Below the pieces are notes generated by a model. The model did no database searches. It was given only the letters and a program-made list of their open reading frames with translations, and had not been told where the DNA came from. Of a DNA stretch of 64,000 nucleotides, positions 42,403 through 51,009 are shown piece by piece (position 1 is the first letter of the stretch; the number at the start of each line of letters is the position of its first letter). The translations under genes and the position numbers were made by a program. This stretch comes from an uncultured Prevotella sp. (lineage in GTDB: Bacteria > Bacteroidota > Bacteroidia > Bacteroidales > Bacteroidaceae), in contig CAMVOS010000003.1 in the NCBI GenBank assembly GCA_947169185.1, positions 62,001-126,000 on the forward strand. Reading direction: 5' to 3'.

Positions 42403-42420
42403 ATTCTTTATTTCAGGTTG

Positions 42421-42428
42421 CAAAGGTA
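42421..42428 (-). promoter_or_regulatory. Bacteroidota -7 box for the MurU-like gene and guaA
   Basis: The minus strand reads TACCTTTG, 19 bp before the start at 42402. Confidence 0.7.
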
Positions 42429-42471
42429 CAAAATAATTCATAATTTATCACGCATAAACATAATTATTTTA

Positions 42472-42479
42472 TAACTTTG
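42472..42479 (+). promoter_or_regulatory. Bacteroidota -7 box for the CotH gene
   Basis: TAACTTTG, 30 bp before the ATG at 42509; divergent from the guaA-unit promoter. Confidence 0.7.
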
Positions 42480-42508
42480 CATCCAGTTTTCAGAAAATCA
42501 TAACCAAC

Positions 42509-44917
42509 ATGAAATTTTTTACTTTAATCGTAGCCACACTCTTAAGTGGCAGTGCATCGGCACAAACATTAAAAATCAACGAACTGATGCAGTCGAACAT
42601 CGAGGCTATCATGGACGACATTACCGAATTTCCCGATTCGTGGGTGGAACTGTATAACCCCACGGACGCAGCCATCAACCTGAAAGACTACAAAATCAGC
42701 AACAAGAACAAGGAGAAAAAGGCCTACCAGCTGCCCGACAAGAGCATTCCTGCCGGCGGCTTCATCGTCGTCTACTGCGACAAGGAGGAGAAGGGTCTGC
42801 ATACCAACTTCCGACTGGAGTCGGGCAAGGGTTGCCAGGTGTACCTGTTTAAGGGCAAGGAGGTCGTCGACAGTCTGCCCGAGGCACTGGCTAAGATGCC
42901 TGCACCCGACGTGGCATACGGCCGTAAGACCGATGGTGGCGACACATGGGGCTACCAGCTGACGCAGACCGCCGGCAAGGCCAACTGCGGCAAGACGTGC
43001 AAGGCCAAGCAGATCGTGGGTGCGCCCGTATTCAGCGAGAAAGGTCGCGTCGTCACCGGCAGTGCCACCATCAAGCTGGAGCTGAGTCTGCCCGAAGGTG
43101 CTCCCGAAGGTGCCGTCATCCGCTACACCACCAATGGTAGCGAGCCCACCGCACAGAGCACGAAATACACCAGCGCCATCACCATCAACAGCACCAAGGT
43201 GGTGCGCGCCAAGGTGTTCTGCGACGGATGGCTGTCGCCCATGAGCAGCGCACAGTCGTACATCTTCCACCCCAGAACGATGACGTTGCCCATCTTCTCG
43301 GTACAGACCAACGACAAGTACATAAACGATTCCAAGATTGGCTTGTTCCCCAACAACAACAGCAAGGAGGACAAGAAGACCCACGACTGGCGCCGTCCCG
43401 TCAACATCGAGATGTTTACCAGCGCGGGCGAAGCAAGCATCTTCAACCAGCTGGCCGAGACGCGTATTCAGGGCGGTGCGTCGCGTGCCAATGCGCTGAA
43501 GTCGATGGTATTCTATGCCAACAAGCGTTTCGACCCCGACCACAAGCGTTTCTCGTACGAGTTCTTCCCCGACCAGAAACCCGGCATCACGGAGTTCAAG
43601 TCGTTCTCGCTGCGCGACGGTGGTAACGACTTCGGAGACCTCTACTTCCGCGACCTCATCATCCAGCGCACCATGGCCAAGAACGTCGACATGGACTGGC
43701 AGGCTGGCCACTCGGCAGTGCTCTACATCAACGGACAGTACATGGGTATGCTGAACATCCGCGAGCGTTCGAACGAGGATAACGTCTACAGCAACTATGG
43801 TGGTCTTGAGGACCTCGACATGATTGAAATCGGACACGAGAAAATCGACAACGTAGACCAGTTCGAAGAGGAACTGAAGGAAGGTACCGACGAGTTCTAC
43901 AACAATTTCAAGAAATTCTACAGCGAGAAGGGTCACACGCTGGCCGAATACGAGCAGTGGCTGGACGTCAGCGAATATCTGAACGTGGCAGCGATGAACC
44001 TTTTCTATGGCAATAACGACTGGCCGGGCAACAACACCGTGTTCTGGCGTCCGAACGATGACGACACAAAATCGGGTCTGCCCAAGAGATTCCGCGTCAT
44101 AGTCAAGGATACCGACTTCGGACTGGGTCTGTATGGCAAGCAGAACAGCTACAACATGCTCGACCTGCTATACAACCCCGGAAACCATCAGAATGATGCT
44201 TGGGCGTACACCGAGCCTGCCACACGTCTGCTGAAGAACATGTTGGAAGACAAGGACATACAGAAAATGCTCATCGACAAGTGCTGCATCTTCATGGGCG
44301 ACTTCATGAACGGCAAGGGCACCGGCGCCACCATCGACCTCATCAAGGCGGAAGCGATGGAGGAATTCGTGGCACATCGCGACAAGTATAATCCCGGCTG
44401 GGGAGGCATGTGGAAGCCCGACAACCGCGCCGAAATTACCAACAAGTTCAACGACGCCAAAAAGTGGGCAGAAGGCCGTCCCGACAACTTCTACAAGCAC
44501 ATTGGCAACCAGTGGAAACTCGGTAGCCCCGTGGTGCTGAAAGTCACCAGCAGCAAGTCTGTGACCGGTGTCACCGTGAACGGCATCAAACTGTCGGACA
44601 ACACCTTCGACGGCAAGTTCTTTGCCAACCGCGACCTCACCCTGACGGCGACGGCCATGGAAGGCAAGGAGATAGTGGGCTGGAAGCTGACTGGCGGCAG
44701 AAACGAGACCGTGAACGGCAGCGAGCTGAACATCACGATGACGAGCAAGGCGCTGACCATTGAGCCCATCGTTGGTACAGCGACAGGCATCAAGACCGTT
44801 GAGAACAGAGAAAGCATGACAAAGGATGCAGCCGTCTACGACCTGATGGGTCGCAAGGTTGCTCAGCCCGCCAAGGGACTCTACATCGTCAACGGCAAGA
44901 AGGTCGTGATGAAGTAA
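42509..44917 (+). CDS. Secreted CotH-kinase family protein with lamin-tail domain
   Basis: 802 residues. Signal peptide at 1-19; lamin-tail domain at about 20-140 (LKINELMQSN...DSWVELYNPTDAAINLKDY); a chitobiase-like Ig segment (IRYTTNGSEPTAQSTKY); then the CotH kinase-like domain at about 255-600, with RIQGGASRANALKSM, YMGMLNIRERSNEDNV and the catalytic-type KDTDFGLG. An InlB-like segment and a tail YDLMGRKVAQPAKGLYIVNGKKVVMK close it. CotH proteins can phosphorylate proteins; the target here is unknown. Monocistronic. Confidence 0.9.
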   Translation: MKFFTLIVATLLSGSASAQTLKINELMQSNIEAIMDDITEFPDSWVELYNPTDAAINLKDYKISNKNKEKKAYQLPDKSIPAGGFIVVYCDKEEKGLHTNFRLESGKGCQVYLFKGKEVVDSLPEALAKMPAPDVAYGRKTDGGDTWGYQLTQTAGKANCGKTCKAKQIVGAPVFSEKGRVVTGSATIKLELSLPEGAPEGAVIRYTTNGSEPTAQSTKYTSAITINSTKVVRAKVFCDGWLSPMSSAQSYIFHPRTMTLPIFSVQTNDKYINDSKIGLFPNNNSKEDKKTHDWRRPVNIEMFTSAGEASIFNQLAETRIQGGASRANALKSMVFYANKRFDPDHKRFSYEFFPDQKPGITEFKSFSLRDGGNDFGDLYFRDLIIQRTMAKNVDMDWQAGHSAVLYINGQYMGMLNIRERSNEDNVYSNYGGLEDLDMIEIGHEKIDNVDQFEEELKEGTDEFYNNFKKFYSEKGHTLAEYEQWLDVSEYLNVAAMNLFYGNNDWPGNNTVFWRPNDDDTKSGLPKRFRVIVKDTDFGLGLYGKQNSYNMLDLLYNPGNHQNDAWAYTEPATRLLKNMLEDKDIQKMLIDKCCIFMGDFMNGKGTGATIDLIKAEAMEEFVAHRDKYNPGWGGMWKPDNRAEITNKFNDAKKWAEGRPDNFYKHIGNQWKLGSPVVLKVTSSKSVTGVTVNGIKLSDNTFDGKFFANRDLTLTATAMEGKEIVGWKLTGGRNETVNGSELNITMTSKALTIEPIVGTATGIKTVENRESMTKDAAVYDLMGRKVAQPAKGLYIVNGKKVVMK

Positions 44918-44939
44918 GAGAAAGGAAAAAGAATACAGG

Positions 44940-44973
44940 AATTACCCAGCGCTCAGCGTCTGGGTAATTTTTT
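44940..44973. terminator. Intrinsic terminator between convergent genes
   Basis: Stem AATTACCCAG / CTGGGTAATT, followed on the plus strand by TTTTTG. It serves the CotH gene and overlaps the stop of the AmgK-RapZ gene. Confidence 0.85.
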
Positions 44974-46507
44974 GTTCACGATGGCAGATGCGTACCTCTA
45001 TGCCGAATTTCTCGTGGATATGCTCGGCCAAGTGCTGCGCACTGTACACCGAACGGTGCTGACCGCCCGTACAGCCGAAGCAGAACATCAGACTGGTGAA
45101 CCCACGCTGGATGTAACGGCGCACATGGGCATCGGCCAGCTTGTAGACGCTGTCGAGGAAGGTCAGAATCTCACCATCGTCCTCCAAGAAACGGATGACG
45201 GGCTCGTCGAGACCTGTCAGCTGCTTGTACGGCTCGTAACGACCGGGATTGTGCGTCGAACGGCAGTCGAAAACATAACCGCCACCATTGCCCGACTCGT
45301 CCTCGGGAATACCCTTCGTGTACGAGAAGCTGAACACGCGTACTACCAACGGACCCTGGGCGTCGTACTTCGAGAACGTTGCCGGACCATCCTGCGGATG
45401 CTGCTTGTAAGGGTTCTTGTCCGTCGTCTTGTAGCCGTCGGCACGACTGACGGTGGTCTGAACCTGCTGGAAACGAGGCATTTCCGTCAGCTGACGCAGA
45501 ATGTCGGTCAGGTACGGATAGGGGAAGTTGCGCTCGTCCAGCAACTCACGGATATTCTGCATGGCGGGCGGAATGGACTCGATGAAGTGCAGCTTACGCT
45601 CGAAATAACCACGGAAACCGTATGCGCCCAGCACCTGCAACTGACGGAACAGCACGAAGAGCGACAGACGGTCGACAAAGTGATGGGGCGACGGTACCTC
45701 GGCAAACTGCTTCATGGCGTTGTAGTACTCGTAGACCAGTTCGCGACGTACCTTGTAGGGATATTTGGCTGAAGCCTGCCACAGGAACGATGCCAGGTCG
45801 TAGTAGTACGGACCCTTGCGACCGCCCTGGAAATCAATGAAGTAGGGCTTGATGATTCCTCTCTCCTCACTCCTCTCTCCTCTCTCCTCTCTTAACATGA
45901 CGTTGCGAGCCTGGAAGTCGCGATAGAGGAAGCCCTGCGCATCGTCGACATTCGTCAGGTCCTTGGCCAACAGGCGGAAGTCAGCCTCGAGCTTCAGCTC
46001 GTGGAAGTCGACCTCGGTAGCCTTCAGGAAACAGTATTTGAAGTAGTTGAGGTCGAAGAGCACAGAGTCGCTATTGAACGCTGGCTGCGGATAGCAGTTG
46101 GCAAAGTCGAGACCGTCGGCACCAACCATCTGGATGCGCGGCAACTCGCGAATGGTGCGACGCAGCAGTTCCTGCTCTTTCAGCGTGTAACGGCCACCAG
46201 CCTCACGTCCGCCGCGGATGGCATCGAACAGCGAGATGGAACCCAAATCGGTCTGAATATAGCGCAACTCATCGTTGCTGACGGCAAGAATCGTAGGAAC
46301 AGGCAGCTTACACGCGGTAAAATGCTTGGCAAGATAGATGAAAGCATGGTTTTCGTCACGGCTGGTACCGACACAACCCACCACGCTCTGACCTTCCGAA
46401 GATGTCATACGATAATATTCGCGATTGCTGCCGCCGGCTGTCAGCTGCTGCACATTCTGAGGCTCAGCCCCACTCCATTCACGATATAGCTCAACGAGTT
46501 TCTGCAT
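44942..46507 (-). CDS. AmgK-like sugar kinase fused to a RapZ C-terminal domain
   Basis: 521 residues. The first 340 are an aminoglycoside-phosphotransferase-fold kinase: catalytic loop YRDFQARNVML and metal site FIDFQGG; the nearest functional relative is AmgK, which phosphorylates MurNAc/GlcNAc. The last 135 match the RapZ C-terminal domain: VFSFSYTKGIP, YVFDCRSTHNPGRYEPYKQLTGLD, CFGCTGGQHRSV. RapZ in E. coli senses GlcN6P and controls GlmS. The fusion suggests amino-sugar salvage linked to sensing; this is inference. Residues 205-217 (REERGERSEERG), between the catalytic loop and DFQ, come from a CTCTCCT repeat. Confidence 0.85.
   Translation of the reverse strand: MQKLVELYREWSGAEPQNVQQLTAGGSNREYYRMTSSEGQSVVGCVGTSRDENHAFIYLAKHFTACKLPVPTILAVSNDELRYIQTDLGSISLFDAIRGGREAGGRYTLKEQELLRRTIRELPRIQMVGADGLDFANCYPQPAFNSDSVLFDLNYFKYCFLKATEVDFHELKLEADFRLLAKDLTNVDDAQGFLYRDFQARNVMLREERGERSEERGIIKPYFIDFQGGRKGPYYYDLASFLWQASAKYPYKVRRELVYEYYNAMKQFAEVPSPHHFVDRLSLFVLFRQLQVLGAYGFRGYFERKLHFIESIPPAMQNIRELLDERNFPYPYLTDILRQLTEMPRFQQVQTTVSRADGYKTTDKNPYKQHPQDGPATFSKYDAQGPLVVRVFSFSYTKGIPEDESGNGGGYVFDCRSTHNPGRYEPYKQLTGLDEPVIRFLEDDGEILTFLDSVYKLADAHVRRYIQRGFTSLMFCFGCTGGQHRSVYSAQHLAEHIHEKFGIEVRICHREQKITQTLSAG
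45858..45894. repeat. In-frame tandem repeat, CTCTCCT units
   Basis: Five or so units of CCTCTCT/CTCACTC type within the kinase domain of the AmgK-RapZ gene. Confidence 0.78.
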
Positions 46508-46528
46508 ATTTTTCTACTGTTTAAGGTG

Positions 46529-46536
46529 CAAAGGTA
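46529..46536 (-). promoter_or_regulatory. Bacteroidota -7 box for the AmgK-RapZ gene
   Basis: The minus strand reads TACCTTTG, 22 bp before the start at 46507. Confidence 0.7.
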
Positions 46537-46585
46537 GCGCAAATCGAGCGAAATACAAAAGAAAAAACACTTTTTCTTTTATATA

Positions 46586-46617
46586 TTTGGGATTGTCACC
46601 ATTTTTCAGTACCTTTG
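46586..46617 (+). promoter_or_regulatory. Complete -33/-7 promoter for the histidine phosphatase pair
   Basis: TTTG at 46586-46589 and TACCTTTG at 46610-46617 with 20-bp spacing. It excludes the TTG start at 46615. Confidence 0.75.
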
Positions 46618-46635
46618 CCATTCATTTTACTTAAG

Positions 46636-47991
46636 ATGGTACACATGACAGAAAAAATACAGCAATGGGGATTGCTGCTACTGCTGGCACTAAGCACAAC
46701 GACATTACAAGGGCAGACAGTGGCGGAGGAGATACAGGCCAAACCGGAGCGTTCGGCAGGCATCGCCTATTCGCTGCCAGCAGGAATCCCACCAATGGAC
46801 ACACCAGCACCCTACGGCAAGAAACCGTTCTACATCTCACATTACGGTTCGACGGCCGCGTACTACCTGGAAAACCACAAAGACTATGAAATGCCCATTG
46901 CCACGATGGCGAAAGCCGACAGTCTGGGCATGCTGACACCTCTGGGTAAAGACGTGCTGCGCAGACTGAGACTGATATACGAGGACGCCACGCACAGATC
47001 GGGCGAACTGACACACAATGGTGCCCTGCAGATGCAGCGACAGGCACAGGAGATGGTGGCACGATTCCCCGACATCTTCAAGGACGGCAGCCTCATCGAC
47101 GCACGCAGCATCGTGCGCAACCACAACATCATGTCCATGCAGGCAGCCATGACACAGATAGCAAGACACAACGCAGACATGGACCTCCGCATCAAGTCAT
47201 CGCACAGCAACGACGCATGGATGGACGTGAGAGACAAGGAGCTGGAGGCCGACCGCTTTAACGCTGAGACGGAAGCATGCTACCAGGCCTTCAAACAAGC
47301 CAACAGCAACCCACAGCGACTGATGGAGTCGCTATTCACCGATGCCAACTATGTGAAACAGCATATCGACCCCTTCGTCTTAAGCGACCAGATATTCGTG
47401 GTGGCCAACTCCATCCAGAACACCCTCATGAAAGGTACGGTTACGCTATACGACATCTTTACGCCACAGGAGCTGTATCAGCATTGGCGCATCCGTAATG
47501 CTAGGAACTACATCAGCCACGGAGGCTTCGAAATGAACGGCGGCAATCAAGCATTCTCGCAACGCGCTCCGCTATGGAACCTCCTGCACATGGGCGACAG
47601 CATCAAGACCCTCAACATCCCCGTAGTTCACCTGCGATACACCAGCAGAGTTATGATGCTGTCACTGATCTGTCTGATGGAGCTTAACGGCTACGGGCTC
47701 CATACCTCCGATCTTGACGAACTGGACAAGCAAGGATGGGCAGACTACAAGATAGCACCCTTCGGATCAAACGTGCAGCTGGTGCACTACCGTAAAGACA
47801 AGAACGACGACGATATCCTCGTCAAGGTATTGCTCAACGGACAGGAGACGCGACTGCCTATCAAGACAGACTGTGCGCCCTACTATCATTGGCAGGACGT
47901 CAAGCGCTACTATCTGCGCAAGCTTTATGCCCACGAGAAGCTCAGATTCGACTACAAGCAGAAAAGGAAAGAACAAAACGACGCACAATGA
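46636..47991 (+). CDS. Histidine phosphatase-superfamily pseudoenzyme (MINPP-like)
   Basis: 451 residues from the ATG at 46636 (46645 also possible). Signal peptide WGLLLLLALSTTTLQG. It aligns along its length with the next gene's product, but both catalytic motifs are gone: FYISHYGRHGSR in the neighbour is FYISHYGSTAAY here (RHG lost, 72-76), and RFGHETVLL is RYTSRVMML (proton-donor HE lost). The fold-defining parts remain (LTHNGALQMQRQAQEMVARFP, LICLMELNGYG). It may be a regulator, binding partner or sugar-phosphate binder of the active enzyme. It overlaps the next start by 4 bp (ATGA). Confidence 0.85.
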   Translation: MVHMTEKIQQWGLLLLLALSTTTLQGQTVAEEIQAKPERSAGIAYSLPAGIPPMDTPAPYGKKPFYISHYGSTAAYYLENHKDYEMPIATMAKADSLGMLTPLGKDVLRRLRLIYEDATHRSGELTHNGALQMQRQAQEMVARFPDIFKDGSLIDARSIVRNHNIMSMQAAMTQIARHNADMDLRIKSSHSNDAWMDVRDKELEADRFNAETEACYQAFKQANSNPQRLMESLFTDANYVKQHIDPFVLSDQIFVVANSIQNTLMKGTVTLYDIFTPQELYQHWRIRNARNYISHGGFEMNGGNQAFSQRAPLWNLLHMGDSIKTLNIPVVHLRYTSRVMMLSLICLMELNGYGLHTSDLDELDKQGWADYKIAPFGSNVQLVHYRKDKNDDDILVKVLLNGQETRLPIKTDCAPYYHWQDVKRYYLRKLYAHEKLRFDYKQKRKEQNDAQ

Positions 47992-49295
47992 GAACAGCAT
48001 TATTTATCATCATACTACTGGCATCGTACCTCTCGCCCCTCGATGCACAGCCCGTTCTGGACATCATCAAGAAGCATCCAGCCTATGCTGCCTGCAACTA
48101 CAACACATATCCGGACAGCCTCTACGAGCTGACGCCTGCGCCAAAGGGCAAGCATCCATTCTATATCTCGCACTACGGACGACACGGGTCACGCTACATC
48201 AACAATCCCAGAGGCTACAATATTCCGCATGCCATGATACTGCAAGCCGACATCGTCGACGAGCTGACACCGACAGGCGAGAAAGTATTGGAAGAGATGA
48301 AGACCATCATCAAGGATTCAGAGGAGCGCTGGGGCGAGTTGGCGGAATACGGCCGACTGCAACACAAGTGGATAGCACAGCACATGATGAAGCAATTCCC
48401 TGAAGTCTTCGAGGGTAACGCATGGATACAAGCCAAGAGTACCATCATTCCACGCTGTATTGTTTCAATGGGTACCGAACTGAACGAGTTTGCACAACGC
48501 TACCCCAATCTGGAAATCAGCCAGGAGGCCTCGAAACGCGACATGTGGTACATGAACCACCAAGACCCCGACATCAAACGTGGCAAACTGTCGCCAGAAG
48601 CCCAGAAGGCCTACAACAAATATATGTCCACGCGCACAGGTAACAGCCGACTGATGGAGCTGATATTCAAGAATCCCGATATCGTCAATGATATGGTCGA
48701 CGAAACGGACTTCAACTACTATCTGATGAAGATGGGACTCTTCCAACTGAACACCCACCTCTATCAGAACACCTTCCTCATAGACATCTTCCAGCCAGAA
48801 GAGCTATACCGCATGTGGCAAATCGACAATGCACTATGGTATGCACAATATGCCAACTTCACGCTCAACAACGGCGGGCAATACCCCTACACGCAACGGC
48901 ACCTGTTACGAAAAATCATCAGCGATGCCGACTCATGCCTGCACATGGAGCGCCATGGTGCCCAGCTACGATTCGGTCACGAAACGGTATTGCTGCCATT
49001 GATATGCCTATTGGGCATCAACGGCTACGACCTGCGGTCAAGCAATCTCGACGAGATAGAAAGCAAAGGATGGTGGTGTTCCGACGTCTTCCCCATGGCC
49101 GCCAACCTGCAGTTCGTCTTCTATCGCAGCAGCCCGCAGGACAAGGACATCCTCTTCAAGGTTCTGCTGAATGAGCAGGAAGCCCGTCTGCCCATTGCTA
49201 CAGACTGTGCACCCTACTACCATTGGCGCGACTTCCGCCGCCACTATCTCAAGAAGATTAACAACTTCGAGAAGAAGAACAAGAAAAAGAAGTAA
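47988..49295 (+). CDS. Histidine acid phosphatase (MINPP/phytase-like), secreted
   Basis: 435 residues from the ATG at 47988. Signal peptide ALFIIILLASYLSPLDAQ. Nucleophile motif YGRHGSRY (Arg65, His66, Arg69) and proton-donor GHETVLL are intact. The family dephosphorylates inositol phosphates or other phosphomonoesters in the periplasm or outside. A Lys/Asn-rich C-terminus (NNFEKKNKKKK) is odd. Its start overlaps the stop of the inactive paralogue, so translation is coupled and a paired function is likely. Confidence 0.88.
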   Translation: MRTALFIIILLASYLSPLDAQPVLDIIKKHPAYAACNYNTYPDSLYELTPAPKGKHPFYISHYGRHGSRYINNPRGYNIPHAMILQADIVDELTPTGEKVLEEMKTIIKDSEERWGELAEYGRLQHKWIAQHMMKQFPEVFEGNAWIQAKSTIIPRCIVSMGTELNEFAQRYPNLEISQEASKRDMWYMNHQDPDIKRGKLSPEAQKAYNKYMSTRTGNSRLMELIFKNPDIVNDMVDETDFNYYLMKMGLFQLNTHLYQNTFLIDIFQPEELYRMWQIDNALWYAQYANFTLNNGGQYPYTQRHLLRKIISDADSCLHMERHGAQLRFGHETVLLPLICLLGINGYDLRSSNLDEIESKGWWCSDVFPMAANLQFVFYRSSPQDKDILFKVLLNEQEARLPIATDCAPYYHWRDFRRHYLKKINNFEKKNKKKK

Positions 49296-49350
49296 GCCGG
49301 ACAGCACGGGCAGGAATAGTCCTGACAGCCACAGACAGATACAAACAAAA

Positions 49351-49386
49351 GAGAGCGGTTCTTGCGGACCGCCCTCGTTTTTTTTA
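49351..49386 (+). terminator. Intrinsic terminator of the phosphatase pair
   Basis: GAG-GCGGT / ACCGC-CTC with one-base bulges, then GTTTTTTTTT. Confidence 0.8.
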
Positions 49387-49397
49387 TGATCGCACGA

Positions 49398-50894
49398 TTA
49401 TGCGAAAGGATTCTCTGTGGGATAGTAGTCACCCTTCGGGAAGTTGTAGTCAATCTCCTCAACGGGGATACCCATGTACTTTAGAACTTCCCACATGTAC
49501 TTACCTGCGTGCTCAAACATCACAGCAGCGTGGTGCGGATAGTGCTTCTCGATGAGGACGTGACGATAGAAGCGGCTCATGTTCTTGATACCGAAGGTAC
49601 CGATAGAACCGAACGAGCGAGTAGCTACTGGCAGAATCTCGCCCTGAGCGATGTAAGCGCGGAGCTTGGTGTCGGCAGTAGACTGCAGACGATATACAGT
49701 AGCCTTGCCAGGCTTCAGGTCACCCTCCAGAGTACCGTTGGTAACCTCAACAGGCAGAGCGCGAGCCATAATGCGCTGGAAGCACATCTGGCAGTTGCAA
49801 ACCTTAGAAGAAGCAGTGTTACCACAGTGGAAGCCCATGAAGATTTCCTTGTCGGTATAGGTGTCGCACTCGAACTTCTTACCCTTGATGCTCTCCTCGT
49901 ACATGTCGCGAGGTACAGAGTTGTTGATGTCGAGCAGCGTTACGGCATCCTGAGTGATGCAAGTACCGATGAACTCACTGAGAGCGCCATAGATGTCAAC
50001 CTCACAAGCTACGGGGATACCACGGCTGGTCAGACGGCTATTGACATAGCAGGGAACGAAACCGAACTGTGTCTGGAAGGCGGGCCAGCACTTGTTGGCC
50101 ATAGCCACGAACTGACGAGAACCCTTGTGAGCCTCAATCCAGTCGGTCAGTGTCAGCTCATACTGGGCGAGCTTAGGCAGCACCTGAGGAATCTTGTTAC
50201 CAGTGCCGAGCTCAGCAGCCATATCCTTCACAACATCGTCGATGCGTGGGTCACCCTCGTGCTTCTTGAAAGCCTCGAACAGGTCGAGCTCTGAGTTCTC
50301 CTCAATCTCAACATCGAGATCATAGAGGGCACGGATAGGAGCGTTACAAGCCAGGAAGTTGTTGGGACGGGGACCGAAGCTGATGATCTTCAGGTTCTGC
50401 AGACCCACGATAGCGCGAGCGATAGGCAGGAACTCGTGAATCATCTCAGCGCACTGGGCAGCATCACCAACGGGCTCCTCAGGGATGTAAGCGCGAGTCT
50501 TGCGCAGAGAGAGAGCCTGGCTGGCATTCAGCATACCGCAATAAGCATCACCACGACCATCAATGAGGTTGTTCTGAGTCTCCTCAGCAGCAGCGCAGAA
50601 CATCGTTGGGCCCTGGAACCAGTCAGCAATCATGGTCTCAGAAATCTCTGGACCGAAGTTGCCAAGATATACACAAAGGGCGTTACAACCAGCCTTCTGC
50701 ACATCAGCAAGAGCCTGCTGAGCGTGAATCTCACTCTCAACGATGCAGATAGGACACTCGTAGATACCGTCCTTACCAAACTTCTTCTCATACTCAGCGA
50801 TAACAGCCTTACGACGGTTAACAGCCAATGACTCGGGGAAACAGTCGCGAGATACGGCGACGATTCCAATCTTAATTACAGGTACGTTGTTCAT
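49398..50894 (-). CDS. L-fucose/L-arabinose isomerase family protein
   Basis: 498 residues. The first 170 form an N-terminal Rossmann-like half (CNALCVYLGNFGPEISETM). The C-terminal isomerase half carries candidate metal ligands in SRGIPVACEVDIYGALSEF and LLDINN, and FHCGNTASS. The family interconverts aldoses and ketoses such as L-fucose and L-fuculose; the substrate is not certain. Monocistronic with its own promoter; the DUF4450 glycosidase-like gene lies immediately upstream on the same strand. Confidence 0.82.
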   Translation of the reverse strand: MNNVPVIKIGIVAVSRDCFPESLAVNRRKAVIAEYEKKFGKDGIYECPICIVESEIHAQQALADVQKAGCNALCVYLGNFGPEISETMIADWFQGPTMFCAAAEETQNNLIDGRGDAYCGMLNASQALSLRKTRAYIPEEPVGDAAQCAEMIHEFLPIARAIVGLQNLKIISFGPRPNNFLACNAPIRALYDLDVEIEENSELDLFEAFKKHEGDPRIDDVVKDMAAELGTGNKIPQVLPKLAQYELTLTDWIEAHKGSRQFVAMANKCWPAFQTQFGFVPCYVNSRLTSRGIPVACEVDIYGALSEFIGTCITQDAVTLLDINNSVPRDMYEESIKGKKFECDTYTDKEIFMGFHCGNTASSKVCNCQMCFQRIMARALPVEVTNGTLEGDLKPGKATVYRLQSTADTKLRAYIAQGEILPVATRSFGSIGTFGIKNMSRFYRHVLIEKHYPHHAAVMFEHAGKYMWEVLKYMGIPVEEIDYNFPKGDYYPTENPFA

Positions 50895-50935
50895 AAAAAA
50901 AATTATATAAAGTAATGTTTAGTCGGATATGGCTG

Positions 50936-50943
50936 CAAAGTTA
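50936..50943 (-). promoter_or_regulatory. Bacteroidota -7 box for the isomerase gene
   Basis: The minus strand reads TAACTTTG, 41 bp before the start at 50894. Confidence 0.7.
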
Positions 50944-51009
50944 CAAAAAATAATCGATAACCTAACTATGATAATGCTTAAAAAATGTTTCTTTGGTGTT
51001 ACAAAAACT

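Noticed and set aside
42569..43936. 455-codon minus-strand frame opposite the CotH gene
   Set aside because: It is a shadow of the GC-rich coding strand; the plus-strand protein has recognisable domains and a promoter.
46615..46635. TTG start for the first histidine phosphatase gene
   Set aside because: It falls inside the -7 box; ATG at 46636 or 46645 follows the expected transcript start.
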